From Allomesorhizobium camelthorni (GTDB lineage: Bacteria > Pseudomonadota > Alphaproteobacteria > Rhizobiales > Rhizobiaceae), in assembly GCF_011045125.1 (NCBI RefSeq), contig NZ_JAAKZF010000035.1, forward strand, positions 1 to 61,605: 61,605 nt of DNA, written 5' to 3'. Positions 54,836 through 61,605 of the stretch are shown piece by piece. The number at the start of each line of letters is the position of its first letter. Position 1 is the stretch's first letter. The notes below the pieces were generated by a model that saw only the letters and a program-made list of their open reading frames with translations, was not told where the DNA came from and ran no database searches. The position numbers were made by a program, and so were the translations under genes.

Positions 54836-55774
54836 TGCCAAACTCACATCCACGATCTGCCCCGGCTGCAGCGGCGATGCTTCGTCTTCAGGCCGCGCCT
54901 CGACGAGGTAGACCAGCTTCTGCCGGGTCTCGAGCGAGAAAATCACCGGCGGCGTAAATTCGGGGTCGGGCGAGACATAGCTGACGCGCGCCGTCAGGCC
55001 GTCCGGGCAGCCGTCGCAGCGCACGTCGAGCAGGGCTCCGACCCGCACCGACGAAAACGCCGCCTGCGGAACGAACACCTTCAGTTTCACCGCGCCGTCG
55101 GGCAGCATTGAGATCACTGGGGCAGATGGCCCGGCAATATCGCCGGCGTCGCGGATGACATCGTCTATACGGCCGGGAGAGGGCGCTTCGAGCGCACGCT
55201 TGGAAAGCCGCCAGCGCGCCTGTTCGAGTTGCGCTTCGGCCTGTTTCACCTGGTATTCGGCCGCCCTGATCGTCTCCGCGCGAGCCGCCAGGCCGGCCAC
55301 GGCCAGATTGGCCTCCGCCTGCCGGACCTCGGAATCGGCCAGTTCCGCCCTGGTGGAAGCCTCGTCGAACTGCGCCTGGGGCGCTATTCCGCGCTTGAAG
55401 AGATCCTGAGCCCGCGCCAGCACGCGCTTGGCTTCCGCCGCCTGCGCCTTGGCCGAGCGAACCGCTGCTTCCAGCACCGCGATCTCTTCCGGGCGCTTGC
55501 CGAGCCTGAGGTCGGCAAGCTGAGCCTGCGCCCTGGCCAGGCTGGCCTCGGCCTCGGCAACGGCGATCTCGGCGTCGCCGCTTTCCAGCTCCACGATCGT
55601 CTTTCCGGGCATTACCCGGTCGCCGCGGCGTACCGAAACCGTCTCCACCTGCGCCGTCTCGATCGGCGCCAGCAGCACGAACTCGCCCTCGACATAGCCG
55701 ACGGCCAGCGGTGCCGCTGGCCCGCAGGCGGAAAACAGCGAAGCCGCGAGCGGGATGGCGCAGAGGAAGCTCAT
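54821..55774 (-). CDS. HlyD-type membrane fusion protein (YbhG-like)
   Basis: A 317-residue periplasmic adaptor for the ABC exporter. The N-terminus is a lipoprotein-like signal (LAASLFSAC, possible lipid Cys17). A biotinyl-like strand VETVSVRRGDRVMPGKTIVE follows. A long coiled coil (about 65-180, rich in Ala, Glu and Arg, such as AEAEASLARAQAQLADLRLG) comes next, and beta-barrel sequence ends the protein (ALEAPSPGRIDDVIRDAGDI, VFVPQAAFSSVRVGALLDVR). Its last residues come from the heptamer array. The start overlaps the regulator stop (ATGA). Confidence 0.9.
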   Translation of the reverse strand: MSFLCAIPLAASLFSACGPAAPLAVGYVEGEFVLLAPIETAQVETVSVRRGDRVMPGKTIVELESGDAEIAVAEAEASLARAQAQLADLRLGKRPEEIAVLEAAVRSAKAQAAEAKRVLARAQDLFKRGIAPQAQFDEASTRAELADSEVRQAEANLAVAGLAARAETIRAAEYQVKQAEAQLEQARWRLSKRALEAPSPGRIDDVIRDAGDIAGPSAPVISMLPDGAVKLKVFVPQAAFSSVRVGALLDVRCDGCPDGLTARVSYVSPDPEFTPPVIFSLETRQKLVYLVEARPEDEASPLQPGQIVDVSLAVSSE

Positions 55775-56460
55775 GATTTTGCGCCTTTGCGAGCGGCGAT
55801 GATCGCCTCGAGATTGCTCTTGACGACGGAGATCACGGCCGCGGCTTCCGCAGGGCCGACGCCGGCCCAGCCCAAGCGCCGCATCACGGCCGGGCCAGCG
55901 ATCCGGAAATAGACGACCTGCCCGATCATGGTGAAGACGGTGATCTTGGTGCGCTCGCTTTCCGGATCCTCGCCGGTCGCTTCCGCCCAGATCCGGCAGA
56001 GCCGGTTGTGGACCGGCTCGAACACGCCGTTATAGATGATGTCGAGCGCCTCGCTCGGCTGCGAGAGTTCGCGCAGCAGGAATTGCACGAATTCGCCGGC
56101 TTCCGGACGGGCCACGATAAAGCCGACCATTGCTTCGAGTACGGTGTTCAGCCGGTTATGCGCCGCTTCGGGGCCTTGTATCTCGCTCGGGTCTTCGGCC
56201 ATGGCCGCGCCGGCAATGCCGCCGATCGTCTCGACGATGTGGTTGGCGCAGGCTGCCCGCAACCCTTCCTTGCCGCCGAAGTGATAGGCTATTGAGCCTA
56301 TATTGGCTCTCGCAGCCGCCGCGATCTCGCGGGTCGAGGTGGCGTGGAAGCCTTGCCGGCCAAACAGCCGCAGCGCGGCATGGATCAGCGCGGCTCGGGT
56401 AAGCTCGGCCGAGGATGGCGGCGCTTTCAAGGACGTGAGATTTTCTGGTGCTTTGATCAT
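55771..56460 (-). CDS. CecR-like TetR-family regulator
   Basis: A 229-residue TetR repressor with the helix-turn-helix at about 20-65 (AALIHAALRLFGRQGFHATS, TREIAAAARANIGSIAYHFG GKEGLR). The C-terminal DUF1956-like ligand domain includes EFVQFLLRELSQPSEALDII and VFTMIGQVVYFRIAGPAVMR. E. coli CecR (YbiH) has the same layout and controls ybhGFSR and rhlE; here the gene heads the HlyD-ATPase-permease operon in the same order. The inverted repeat just upstream is the likely operator. Confidence 0.92.
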   Translation of the reverse strand: MIKAPENLTSLKAPPSSAELTRAALIHAALRLFGRQGFHATSTREIAAAARANIGSIAYHFGGKEGLRAACANHIVETIGGIAGAAMAEDPSEIQGPEAAHNRLNTVLEAMVGFIVARPEAGEFVQFLLRELSQPSEALDIIYNGVFEPVHNRLCRIWAEATGEDPESERTKITVFTMIGQVVYFRIAGPAVMRRLGWAGVGPAEAAAVISVVKSNLEAIIAARKGAKS

Positions 56461-56470
56461 GTGTACCTAT

Positions 56471-56490
56471 TTATTCAATCGAATGATTAA
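56471..56490. promoter_or_regulatory. Imperfect palindrome, probable operator of the TetR regulator
   Basis: TTATTCAATCGAATGATTAA is symmetric at 16 of 20 positions. It begins 10 nt before the regulator start and 50 nt before the divergent CYTH gene, an AT-rich island in a GC-rich region. Confidence 0.5.
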
Positions 56491-56540
56491 AGTCAACGGC
56501 ATCTTGCTCCGTCGCGCCGGGTGCGCTTTATTCTCGCGTC

Positions 56541-57011
56541 ATGGCCAAGGAAATCGAACGCAAATTCCTGGTGACGAGCGACGACTGGCGCGGTCAAGCC
56601 GGCGCAAAGACGGCGATACGCCAGTTCTACCTCGCTGCGGTCAATGGCCGCTCGCTCAGGGTGCGCATACGCGACGGCAGTTCGGCGGTCCTGACGCTCA
56701 AATTCGGCGCCCACGGGCGCGAAAGGGACGAATTCGAATATCCGATACCTCTAGCCGATGCCGAGGAGATGCAGGAATTTGCCGTCGGGCTGGTGATCGA
56801 GAAGACGCGCCACGAAGTCCGGCACAATGGCTATGTCTATGAAGTGGATGTTTTTGCCGGCGCCTTGGCCGGCCTTGTCATTGCAGAACTTGAAACACCC
56901 GACGATATTCCGGTGGCAAAGCTTCCTTTGTGGCTCGGGCGCGAGGTCACGGGCGACAGCTCCTTCTACAACGCCTCGCTTGCCCGCAACGGCCTGCCGG
57001 TGGCGGCATGA
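56541..57011 (+). CDS. CYTH-domain protein (triphosphate tunnel metalloenzyme)
   Basis: A 156-residue CYTH protein. The signature EIERKFL is at residues 4-10, and the tunnel strands include TAIRQFYLAAVNGRSLRVRI, VLTLKFGAHGRERDEFEYPI, EKTRHEVRHNGYVYEVDVFA and LVIAELETPDD, with the alternating Glu, Lys and Arg residues that hold metal and triphosphate. Bacterial members cleave inorganic triphosphate; adenylate cyclase is less likely. The next gene encodes a CHAD domain and overlaps this stop (ATGA). Confidence 0.93.
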   Translation: MAKEIERKFLVTSDDWRGQAGAKTAIRQFYLAAVNGRSLRVRIRDGSSAVLTLKFGAHGRERDEFEYPIPLADAEEMQEFAVGLVIEKTRHEVRHNGYVYEVDVFAGALAGLVIAELETPDDIPVAKLPLWLGREVTGDSSFYNASLARNGLPVAA

Positions 57012-57940
57012 GCTATCGCATCGAACCCAGCCTGCCCGTGACCGCCGAAGTGCGGCGCATCGCGGCCGACGAGATCGGCAAGGCGATCGGTGATCTCGCG
57101 GCCTCCCGCACCGAGCCCGAAAAGGGACTGCACGCGTGCCGAAAACGGCTCAAGAAACTTCGTGCCTTGTTCCGCCTCGTCCGGCCGGGCGACGAGCAGT
57201 TTTGTCAGACCGAAAACGGGCGCTACCGCGACATTGCGCGCAGTCTTGCCGGCGCGCGCGAGGACACCGCGCTCATCGAGACGGTCGACCGGCTGGTCAA
57301 GGCGTTTCCCGGCCAGACCTCCGCCGGAGAGCTTGATGCGGTGCGCTCCGCCCTCGTCGTCCGCCGCGACGCGCTTGTTCGGGAAAGAACCGGTCTGGAA
57401 GAAACCGTCAATGCTGCTGTCGAGGCTTGCGGGCAAGGCCGCGCGGCGCTCGCCGGCCTGATCCTGCCCGACGATCCGGAGGCCGCGGCCGATGTGCTCG
57501 CCGATGGCGCCGGGAAAACCCTGCGCCGGGCCCGGCGCGCGCTCGATACCGCGGGCAAGCGCGGGCAACCGGAGGACTTCCACGAATTGCGCAAATGCGT
57601 CAAGGCGCACTGGATGCATGTCTTGCTGCTGCATCGTTTCTGGCCGCGCCCGGTCAAGTCGCGTCGCAAGGCGCTCGATGCGCTTGGCGAGCGCCTTGGC
57701 GAATTGAACGATATTTTCGTCATGCGCCGGCTGGTCAAGTCGGACGGCGAAGCGCTCGGTTCGAAAGAGCAGCTAAAGCTCCTTGGCCAGCTTATGAAAC
57801 GCAGCGAGAAAGCGCTCCGCAAGCAATGCCTTCGCGAGGCGGAACTTCTGTTCGGCGAAGCGCGAAAACCGATAGTCAGGAAGATCGCGGATCGCTATCA
57901 GGCCGGCGCCTCCGAGTCTCAGCCAGGAATCAACCAATGA
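57008..57940 (+). CDS. CHAD-domain protein
   Basis: A 310-residue all-helical CHAD protein. Two helical repeats carry the conserved His and basic residues: GLHACRKRLKKLRALFRLVR (from residue 40), and DFHELRKCVKAHWMHVLLLH. CHAD domains bind polyphosphate and are commonly fused to or adjacent to CYTH domains. No CYTH domain is fused here; it is encoded by the previous gene, with overlapping stop and start. The stop overlaps the next gene (ATGA). Confidence 0.93.
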   Translation: MSYRIEPSLPVTAEVRRIAADEIGKAIGDLAASRTEPEKGLHACRKRLKKLRALFRLVRPGDEQFCQTENGRYRDIARSLAGAREDTALIETVDRLVKAFPGQTSAGELDAVRSALVVRRDALVRERTGLEETVNAAVEACGQGRAALAGLILPDDPEAAADVLADGAGKTLRRARRALDTAGKRGQPEDFHELRKCVKAHWMHVLLLHRFWPRPVKSRRKALDALGERLGELNDIFVMRRLVKSDGEALGSKEQLKLLGQLMKRSEKALRKQCLREAELLFGEARKPIVRKIADRYQAGASESQPGINQ

Positions 57941-58749
57941 CGGAAGCCGCCGACACCCTGCTGGATCGGCTGGGCCGCTGGCTGGCGGGCCGGCTCCAGG
58001 AGGAATCTTCCGGTTACGAGCCCTACACGCCGTCCGATCCGCAGACGCTACGCCGCGCGCTGGAGCCCGGCGACATCCTGCTCATCGAGGGCAATCAGCG
58101 GATTTCAGCCACCATCAAATATCTCACCCAGTCGACCTGGTCGCATTCGGCGCTCTATGTCGGCGACGCTCTGCCCGAGCCCGAGGACGGTTCCGAGCGC
58201 CCGCGCCTGATCGAGGTTAATCTGGGCGAAGGCTGCGTGGCGGTGCCTTTGTCGAAATACCGCACCTACAACACCCGCATCTGCCGCGCCCGCGGCCTGA
58301 CACCGGAAGATCGCGACCATGTCGTCGGCTTCATGGTCGCGCGGCTCGGGCTGAAATACGATCTGAAGAACATCTTCGACATGCTGCGCTTCTTCATGCC
58401 GGCGCCGCCGATCCCGGTGCGCTGGAGACGGCGCGCTCTGGCCTTCGGCTCGGGCGACCCGACCCGCGCCATCTGCTCGTCCATGATCGCCGAGGCTTAT
58501 GAGGGCATTCGCTATCCGATCCTGCCCGAGATCACCCGCGCGCCCGGTCGTGCTTCGGCGCAGTCGACCTACATGCGCCAGGAGATCCTGCACATCCGCC
58601 ACCACTCACTCTATACGCCGCGCGATTTCGACCTCTCGCCCTATTTCCAGATCGTCAAGCCGACGCTGGAATACGGCTTCGACTACAAGACGGTCACCTG
58701 GGCCGAACAGGAGAAGCTGGATGCGGTGCCGGAGAGCGGCGCCGCCTGA
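57937..58749 (+). CDS. YiiX/permuted papain-like (NlpC/P60) cysteine hydrolase
   Basis: A 270-residue protein of the YiiX/YebB circularly permuted NlpC/P60 class. The His precedes the Cys: His70 in STWSHSALYVGDALPE, and Cys180 in DPTRAICSSMIAEAYEGIRY; LIEVNLGEG supplies the acidic residue (Glu93). The leading stretch EPGDILLIEGNQRISATIKY is typical. Such enzymes are amidases or acyl hydrolases, possibly acting on lipids or the cell wall. No signal peptide is seen. It is translationally coupled to the CHAD gene, completing a three-gene CYTH-CHAD-YiiX unit. Confidence 0.88.
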   Translation: MTEAADTLLDRLGRWLAGRLQEESSGYEPYTPSDPQTLRRALEPGDILLIEGNQRISATIKYLTQSTWSHSALYVGDALPEPEDGSERPRLIEVNLGEGCVAVPLSKYRTYNTRICRARGLTPEDRDHVVGFMVARLGLKYDLKNIFDMLRFFMPAPPIPVRWRRRALAFGSGDPTRAICSSMIAEAYEGIRYPILPEITRAPGRASAQSTYMRQEILHIRHHSLYTPRDFDLSPYFQIVKPTLEYGFDYKTVTWAEQEKLDAVPESGAA

Positions 58750-58754
58750 GCAGG

Positions 58755-60989
58755 TCACCCGGCGAGAGCTTGCTCGGGCTCGGCAGTGCCGGTTCCGATC
58801 TGACTGCGGCTGAGTGGCGGCGACAGCAGAAAACCCTGCAATTCCTGGCAGCCCATGGCAACCAGCGCATCGCGCTGCTGGACGGTTTCGACGCCCTCGG
58901 CAGTGACCTGGATGCCCAGCGCGGCGGCCAGATCGACGAGCGCCTTCACGATCGCCGTCGACTCGTCGGAGCTGCCGAGCTGGCGCACAAAGGAACGGTC
59001 GATCTTCAGCTTGTCGATCGAATAGCGCCGCAGATAATTTACCGACGAATAACCCGTGCCGAAATCGTCGAGCGCGATCCGCACGCCGCGGCCACGGAGT
59101 TCTTTCAGCACCGCCGTCGTTGCCGGCGTGTTCTCCAGAAGCACGCCTTCGGTGATCTCGAGCTGTATGCGGCGCGGCTCCACGCCCGCCGTTTCCATGA
59201 TTGCGAACAGATCGGAAGCGAAATTCTCGTCGCGCAGTTGCAGCGGCGAGACGTTGACCGCCAGCCACGGCAGGTCGCTGGCCGCGGCGAAACTGCATGC
59301 CTCGCGTAACACCCAGCCGCCCAGCAGGCCGATCATGCCGCGCTCTTCCGCTATGCCGACGAAGTGCGAGGGCGACAGCGCGCCATGTACCGGATGGTCC
59401 CAGCGGATCAGCGCTTCCGCGCCGAGCACTGTTTCGCAATCCGCTCCGTAGATCGGCTGATAGAGCAGCTTGATCTGATCCCCGGTAGTGAGCGCCGTAC
59501 GCAAATCGCTTTCGACCGTTCGCCGGCGCAGCAGCAGGTCGTCCATATCGCCTGCAAACACCTGATAGCGGCCGCGGCCGCCGCGCTTGGCCTCGTAAAG
59601 CGCGATGTCCGCCTTGCGCAGGAGATCGTCGGGGTCGGCGCCGAAATCCGGCGAAATTGCGATGCCGATGCTCGCGCCCACGAACACCTGGTCGTCGGCG
59701 AGCTGGAACGGCCGGCTCAGATCCCCCAGCAACTGCCCCGACACGTCTTCGGCCGTGCGTACATCCTTGATGCCGACCAGGATGATAGCGAACTCGTCGC
59801 CGCCGAGCCGCGCGACGGTATCCACCTCGCGCACGGCCTGGTCCAGCCGCAGCGCCGTCTGCCGCACCAGTTCGTCGCCGGCCGGATGGCCGAACGTATC
59901 GTTGACATGCTTGAAGCGGTCCAGATCGAGATAGAGCAGCGCGATCCTGTCCTTGTCGCGCTTCACCGCCACCAGAGCGCGCTTCAGCCGATCCTCGAAC
60001 AGCGCGCGGTTGGGCAGTCCCGTCAGCGTGTCGTGGAACGCCAGATACTGCGCCTGGTCCTGGCTCCTCTGCAGTTGCGAGGAGGCCCGGCGCAGCCGCC
60101 GCAGCAGGAATACCAGCACGCCCATCGCCATGATCGCGCCGCCGATCAGGGCCGGGCTGGTCTTGCGGATCAGGGTCAGGCCGGGCCTGTCCTGCTGCCA
60201 GGCAATGTAGCCGAGCGCCGTTCCTTCCGCATTCTCGAACGGGATCGCGGCGCCGGCCTCCGGTCGGTCGGTCGCGAGGCGCGCGTCGGCAAGCTGGTAC
60301 TGCTCGGCGATCTTGCCGATCACCTCGCCGTCCAGATATTTCACGGTGACGTGGAGATATTCGGAGCCGGGCTCCTGCGCGATCTGGTCGGTGCTCGGCA
60401 CGATCGGCATGATGCTGAGAATGGTGGGTTGGCCGGCCACGACCGCCAGATCCGATACGATCAGTTTCGGGGTGGCCTCGTCCGACTCGGCCTTGGCTGC
60501 TTCCGCGAGAATCCGGCGCAGCCTCTCCACATAAGGTGCCAGCGCGCCTTGGTCCTCGCCGTATAGCGGAGGTTCAACTGTCTTGCCGTCATGCATCGCG
60601 TGTATCGGCGCGTCATACTCGTCGAGCACATAGATGCGATCGTGCCCGTAATATTCGTGCATCCATTCGCCGAGATTGTCGCGCATCCAGGGATCGTCGC
60701 GTTCCTTGGCCTTTACGACCGCGTCGTCCCAGACGGCTATGCTCTCCTGTTCGCGTTGTACGTTCTGGATTTGCTGGGCCAGGCCGTTGGCCACAAAGGT
60801 CTTCTGCTTTTTGAGAGCCTCGCCATCGGCCTGCTGGGTGGCGAAGAATCCGAAGCCCACAACCAGCGCCAGACATAAAAAACCCACGGCGAGGACCGTG
60901 GATGTGACTTGATGGGTCAGCTCGTTGTGCCGTGCTTGCAATGTCATCCAGATGGCGTCCGCGCTCGATTTGGCGCGCCATCCAAGCAA
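58755..60989 (-). CDS. CHASE4-GGDEF-EAL cyclic-di-GMP enzyme
   Basis: A 744-residue inner-membrane protein. Two membrane helices (about 30-50 and 285-308) enclose a periplasmic CHASE4 sensor (IAVWDDAVVKAKERDDPWMR ... EYYGHDRIYVLDEYD). GGDEF follows: VREVDTVARLGGDEFAIILV has an intact active site and, five residues before it, the inhibitory RxxD site (REVD). EAL follows: GAEALIRWDHP, NVSPLQL, EITEGVLLEN, IALDDFGTGYSS, KIDRSFV, VTAEGVET and QGFLLSPPL are all in place. Both synthesis and breakdown of c-di-GMP are possible. The gene converges with the YiiX-like gene. Confidence 0.95.
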   Translation of the reverse strand: MLGWRAKSSADAIWMTLQARHNELTHQVTSTVLAVGFLCLALVVGFGFFATQQADGEALKKQKTFVANGLAQQIQNVQREQESIAVWDDAVVKAKERDDPWMRDNLGEWMHEYYGHDRIYVLDEYDAPIHAMHDGKTVEPPLYGEDQGALAPYVERLRRILAEAAKAESDEATPKLIVSDLAVVAGQPTILSIMPIVPSTDQIAQEPGSEYLHVTVKYLDGEVIGKIAEQYQLADARLATDRPEAGAAIPFENAEGTALGYIAWQQDRPGLTLIRKTSPALIGGAIMAMGVLVFLLRRLRRASSQLQRSQDQAQYLAFHDTLTGLPNRALFEDRLKRALVAVKRDKDRIALLYLDLDRFKHVNDTFGHPAGDELVRQTALRLDQAVREVDTVARLGGDEFAIILVGIKDVRTAEDVSGQLLGDLSRPFQLADDQVFVGASIGIAISPDFGADPDDLLRKADIALYEAKRGGRGRYQVFAGDMDDLLLRRRTVESDLRTALTTGDQIKLLYQPIYGADCETVLGAEALIRWDHPVHGALSPSHFVGIAEERGMIGLLGGWVLREACSFAAASDLPWLAVNVSPLQLRDENFASDLFAIMETAGVEPRRIQLEITEGVLLENTPATTAVLKELRGRGVRIALDDFGTGYSSVNYLRRYSIDKLKIDRSFVRQLGSSDESTAIVKALVDLAAALGIQVTAEGVETVQQRDALVAMGCQELQGFLLSPPLSRSQIGTGTAEPEQALAG

Positions 60990-61071
60990 CTCCGTCTTAA
61001 TATCGCGTTATGCTGAAATATCAGGGCCGGCGGGACATTGCCGCGCCGGCCATGATCCTGGCGAATGTTCT

Positions 61072-61557
61072 TCAGATCTTCGCGGCGAGGGCCGCGAGCT
61101 GGTCGGCGCACTGGCCCCAGCCTTCGTGAAAGCCCATCTCCTCATGCGCCTTGCGATCCTCTACGGTCCAGTGGCGGGCCACCGCCGTGTAGCGTGTCTT
61201 GCCGCCTTCGTCCTCGAAGGTGATGATGCCCGTGAAGAACGGCTTTTCGGAAGGCACCCAGGCCTCGGTGTAGGCGTCGGTGAAGACGATCTTCTCGTTT
61301 TCGACGACTTCGAGATAGACGCCGAGGTTCGGGAATTCCTGCCCCTCGGGGCTGCGCATCACGACCTTGCTGCTTCCGCCGGTTCTGAGGTCGACTTCGA
61401 CATGCGACAGCGTCCAGGGCAGTGGCGCGAACCACTGCTTCATCAGTTCCGGCTGCGTCCAGCATTTGAACAGCTTTTCGCGCGGCGCGTCGATCAGCCG
61501 GGTCAGCACGAGTTCGCGGTCATTCGCGGGAGCGGCGGTCTGGGCCGTGTCGGTCAT
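61072..61557 (-). CDS. SRPBCC-family (AHSA1-like) protein
   Basis: A 161-residue START-like ligand-binding protein of the AHSA1/Calc group. The opening DRELVLTRLIDAPREKLFKC, followed by WTQPELMKQWFAPLPW, is characteristic. The middle is VEVDLRTGGSSKVVMRSPEG and IVFTDAYTEAW, and the last helix is HEEMGFHEGWGQCADQLAAL. These bind hydrophobic ligands or act as polyketide-cyclase-like proteins; the role is unknown. ATG at 61557 follows a GGAGAGAG site. Such genes often follow an ArsR regulator, which could lie beyond the right edge. Confidence 0.93.
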   Translation of the reverse strand: MTDTAQTAAPANDRELVLTRLIDAPREKLFKCWTQPELMKQWFAPLPWTLSHVEVDLRTGGSSKVVMRSPEGQEFPNLGVYLEVVENEKIVFTDAYTEAWVPSEKPFFTGIITFEDEGGKTRYTAVARHWTVEDRKAHEEMGFHEGWGQCADQLAALAAKI

Positions 61558-61605
61558 GGTCTCTCTCCGTTGGTTGGGTGGTTCGACCTCTAGCATTACA
61601 GTTGC

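Overview
The window is a stretch of chromosome from a high-GC alphaproteobacterium of the order Rhizobiales, most like Mesorhizobium and its relatives. The support is the order rph, rdgB, hemW next to hrcA; the ubiE-ubiB-coaBC run; an mbfA-type iron exporter behind an Irr/ICE-type operator; sigma-EcfG-type promoters (GGAAC-N16/17-yGTT); and several families of GC-rich palindromic intergenic repeats. I saw no tRNA, rRNA, CRISPR array or complete transposase. The genus is an inference, because no marker RNA is present.

Region 1 (1-13.7 kb) is nucleoside uptake and salvage: a BMP-family binding protein, a nucleoside-type ABC transporter (ATPase plus two permeases, with a cysteine-hydrolase-like gene between them), cdd, a purine nucleoside phosphorylase gene, deoA, upp and add. 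Imported nucleosides can be deaminated (cdd, add), phosphorolysed (punA, deoA) and the uracil recaptured (upp). Between the binding protein and the transporter lie a fragment of an MFS gene, a VOC protein, a secreted Asp-Gly repeat protein, an anti-sigma-like protein and slyX. A HigBA-type module with a frameshifted toxin lies upstream of upp.

Region 2 (13.8-23.8 kb) holds ubiquinone biosynthesis genes (ubiE, ubiB), a VapBC/FitAB-type toxin-antitoxin pair whose promoter overlaps a 41-bp palindrome, and coaBC. A five-gene block follows: dimethylformamidase-like protein, class III aminotransferase, BKACE enzyme, GNAT, and acetylpolyamine-deacetylase-like enzyme. It reads as an uncharacterised amide or amino-compound degradation pathway.

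Region 3 (23.8-29.7 kb) looks stress-related: a PhnA-like membrane protein behind a 24-residue membrane peptide, several tiny coupled ORFs, at least two sigma-EcfG-type promoters, the NHEJ protein Ku, and gyrB.

Region 4 (30-41 kb) is mixed core metabolism: cytochrome P450, a Tat-exported cyclase-family protein, yraN, rsmI, a half-size EamA protein, hemW, rdgB, a VOC protein, rph, hrcA, two small conserved genes, a LysE exporter and cysK.

Region 5 (41-47 kb) is a TAXI-type TRAP transporter (binding protein, fused permease, DUF1850). A long inverted repeat separates binding protein and permease. A saccharopine-dehydrogenase-like gene runs antisense into the 3' end of the DUF1850 gene.

Region 6 (47-61.6 kb) carries a stress-type ferritin-like DUF892 gene, an ArsR regulator, small enzymes, divergent mbfA and a ZIP-like transporter around an ICE box, a compact CecR-YbhG-YbhF-YbhR-like efflux operon, a CYTH-CHAD-YiiX-like operon, a CHASE4-GGDEF-EAL protein and an SRPBCC protein. 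The strongest candidates for new biology are the 18.2-23.8 kb catabolic block, the cluster of stress-promoter small genes near ku, and the paired REP-like elements with identical 66-nt spacers.
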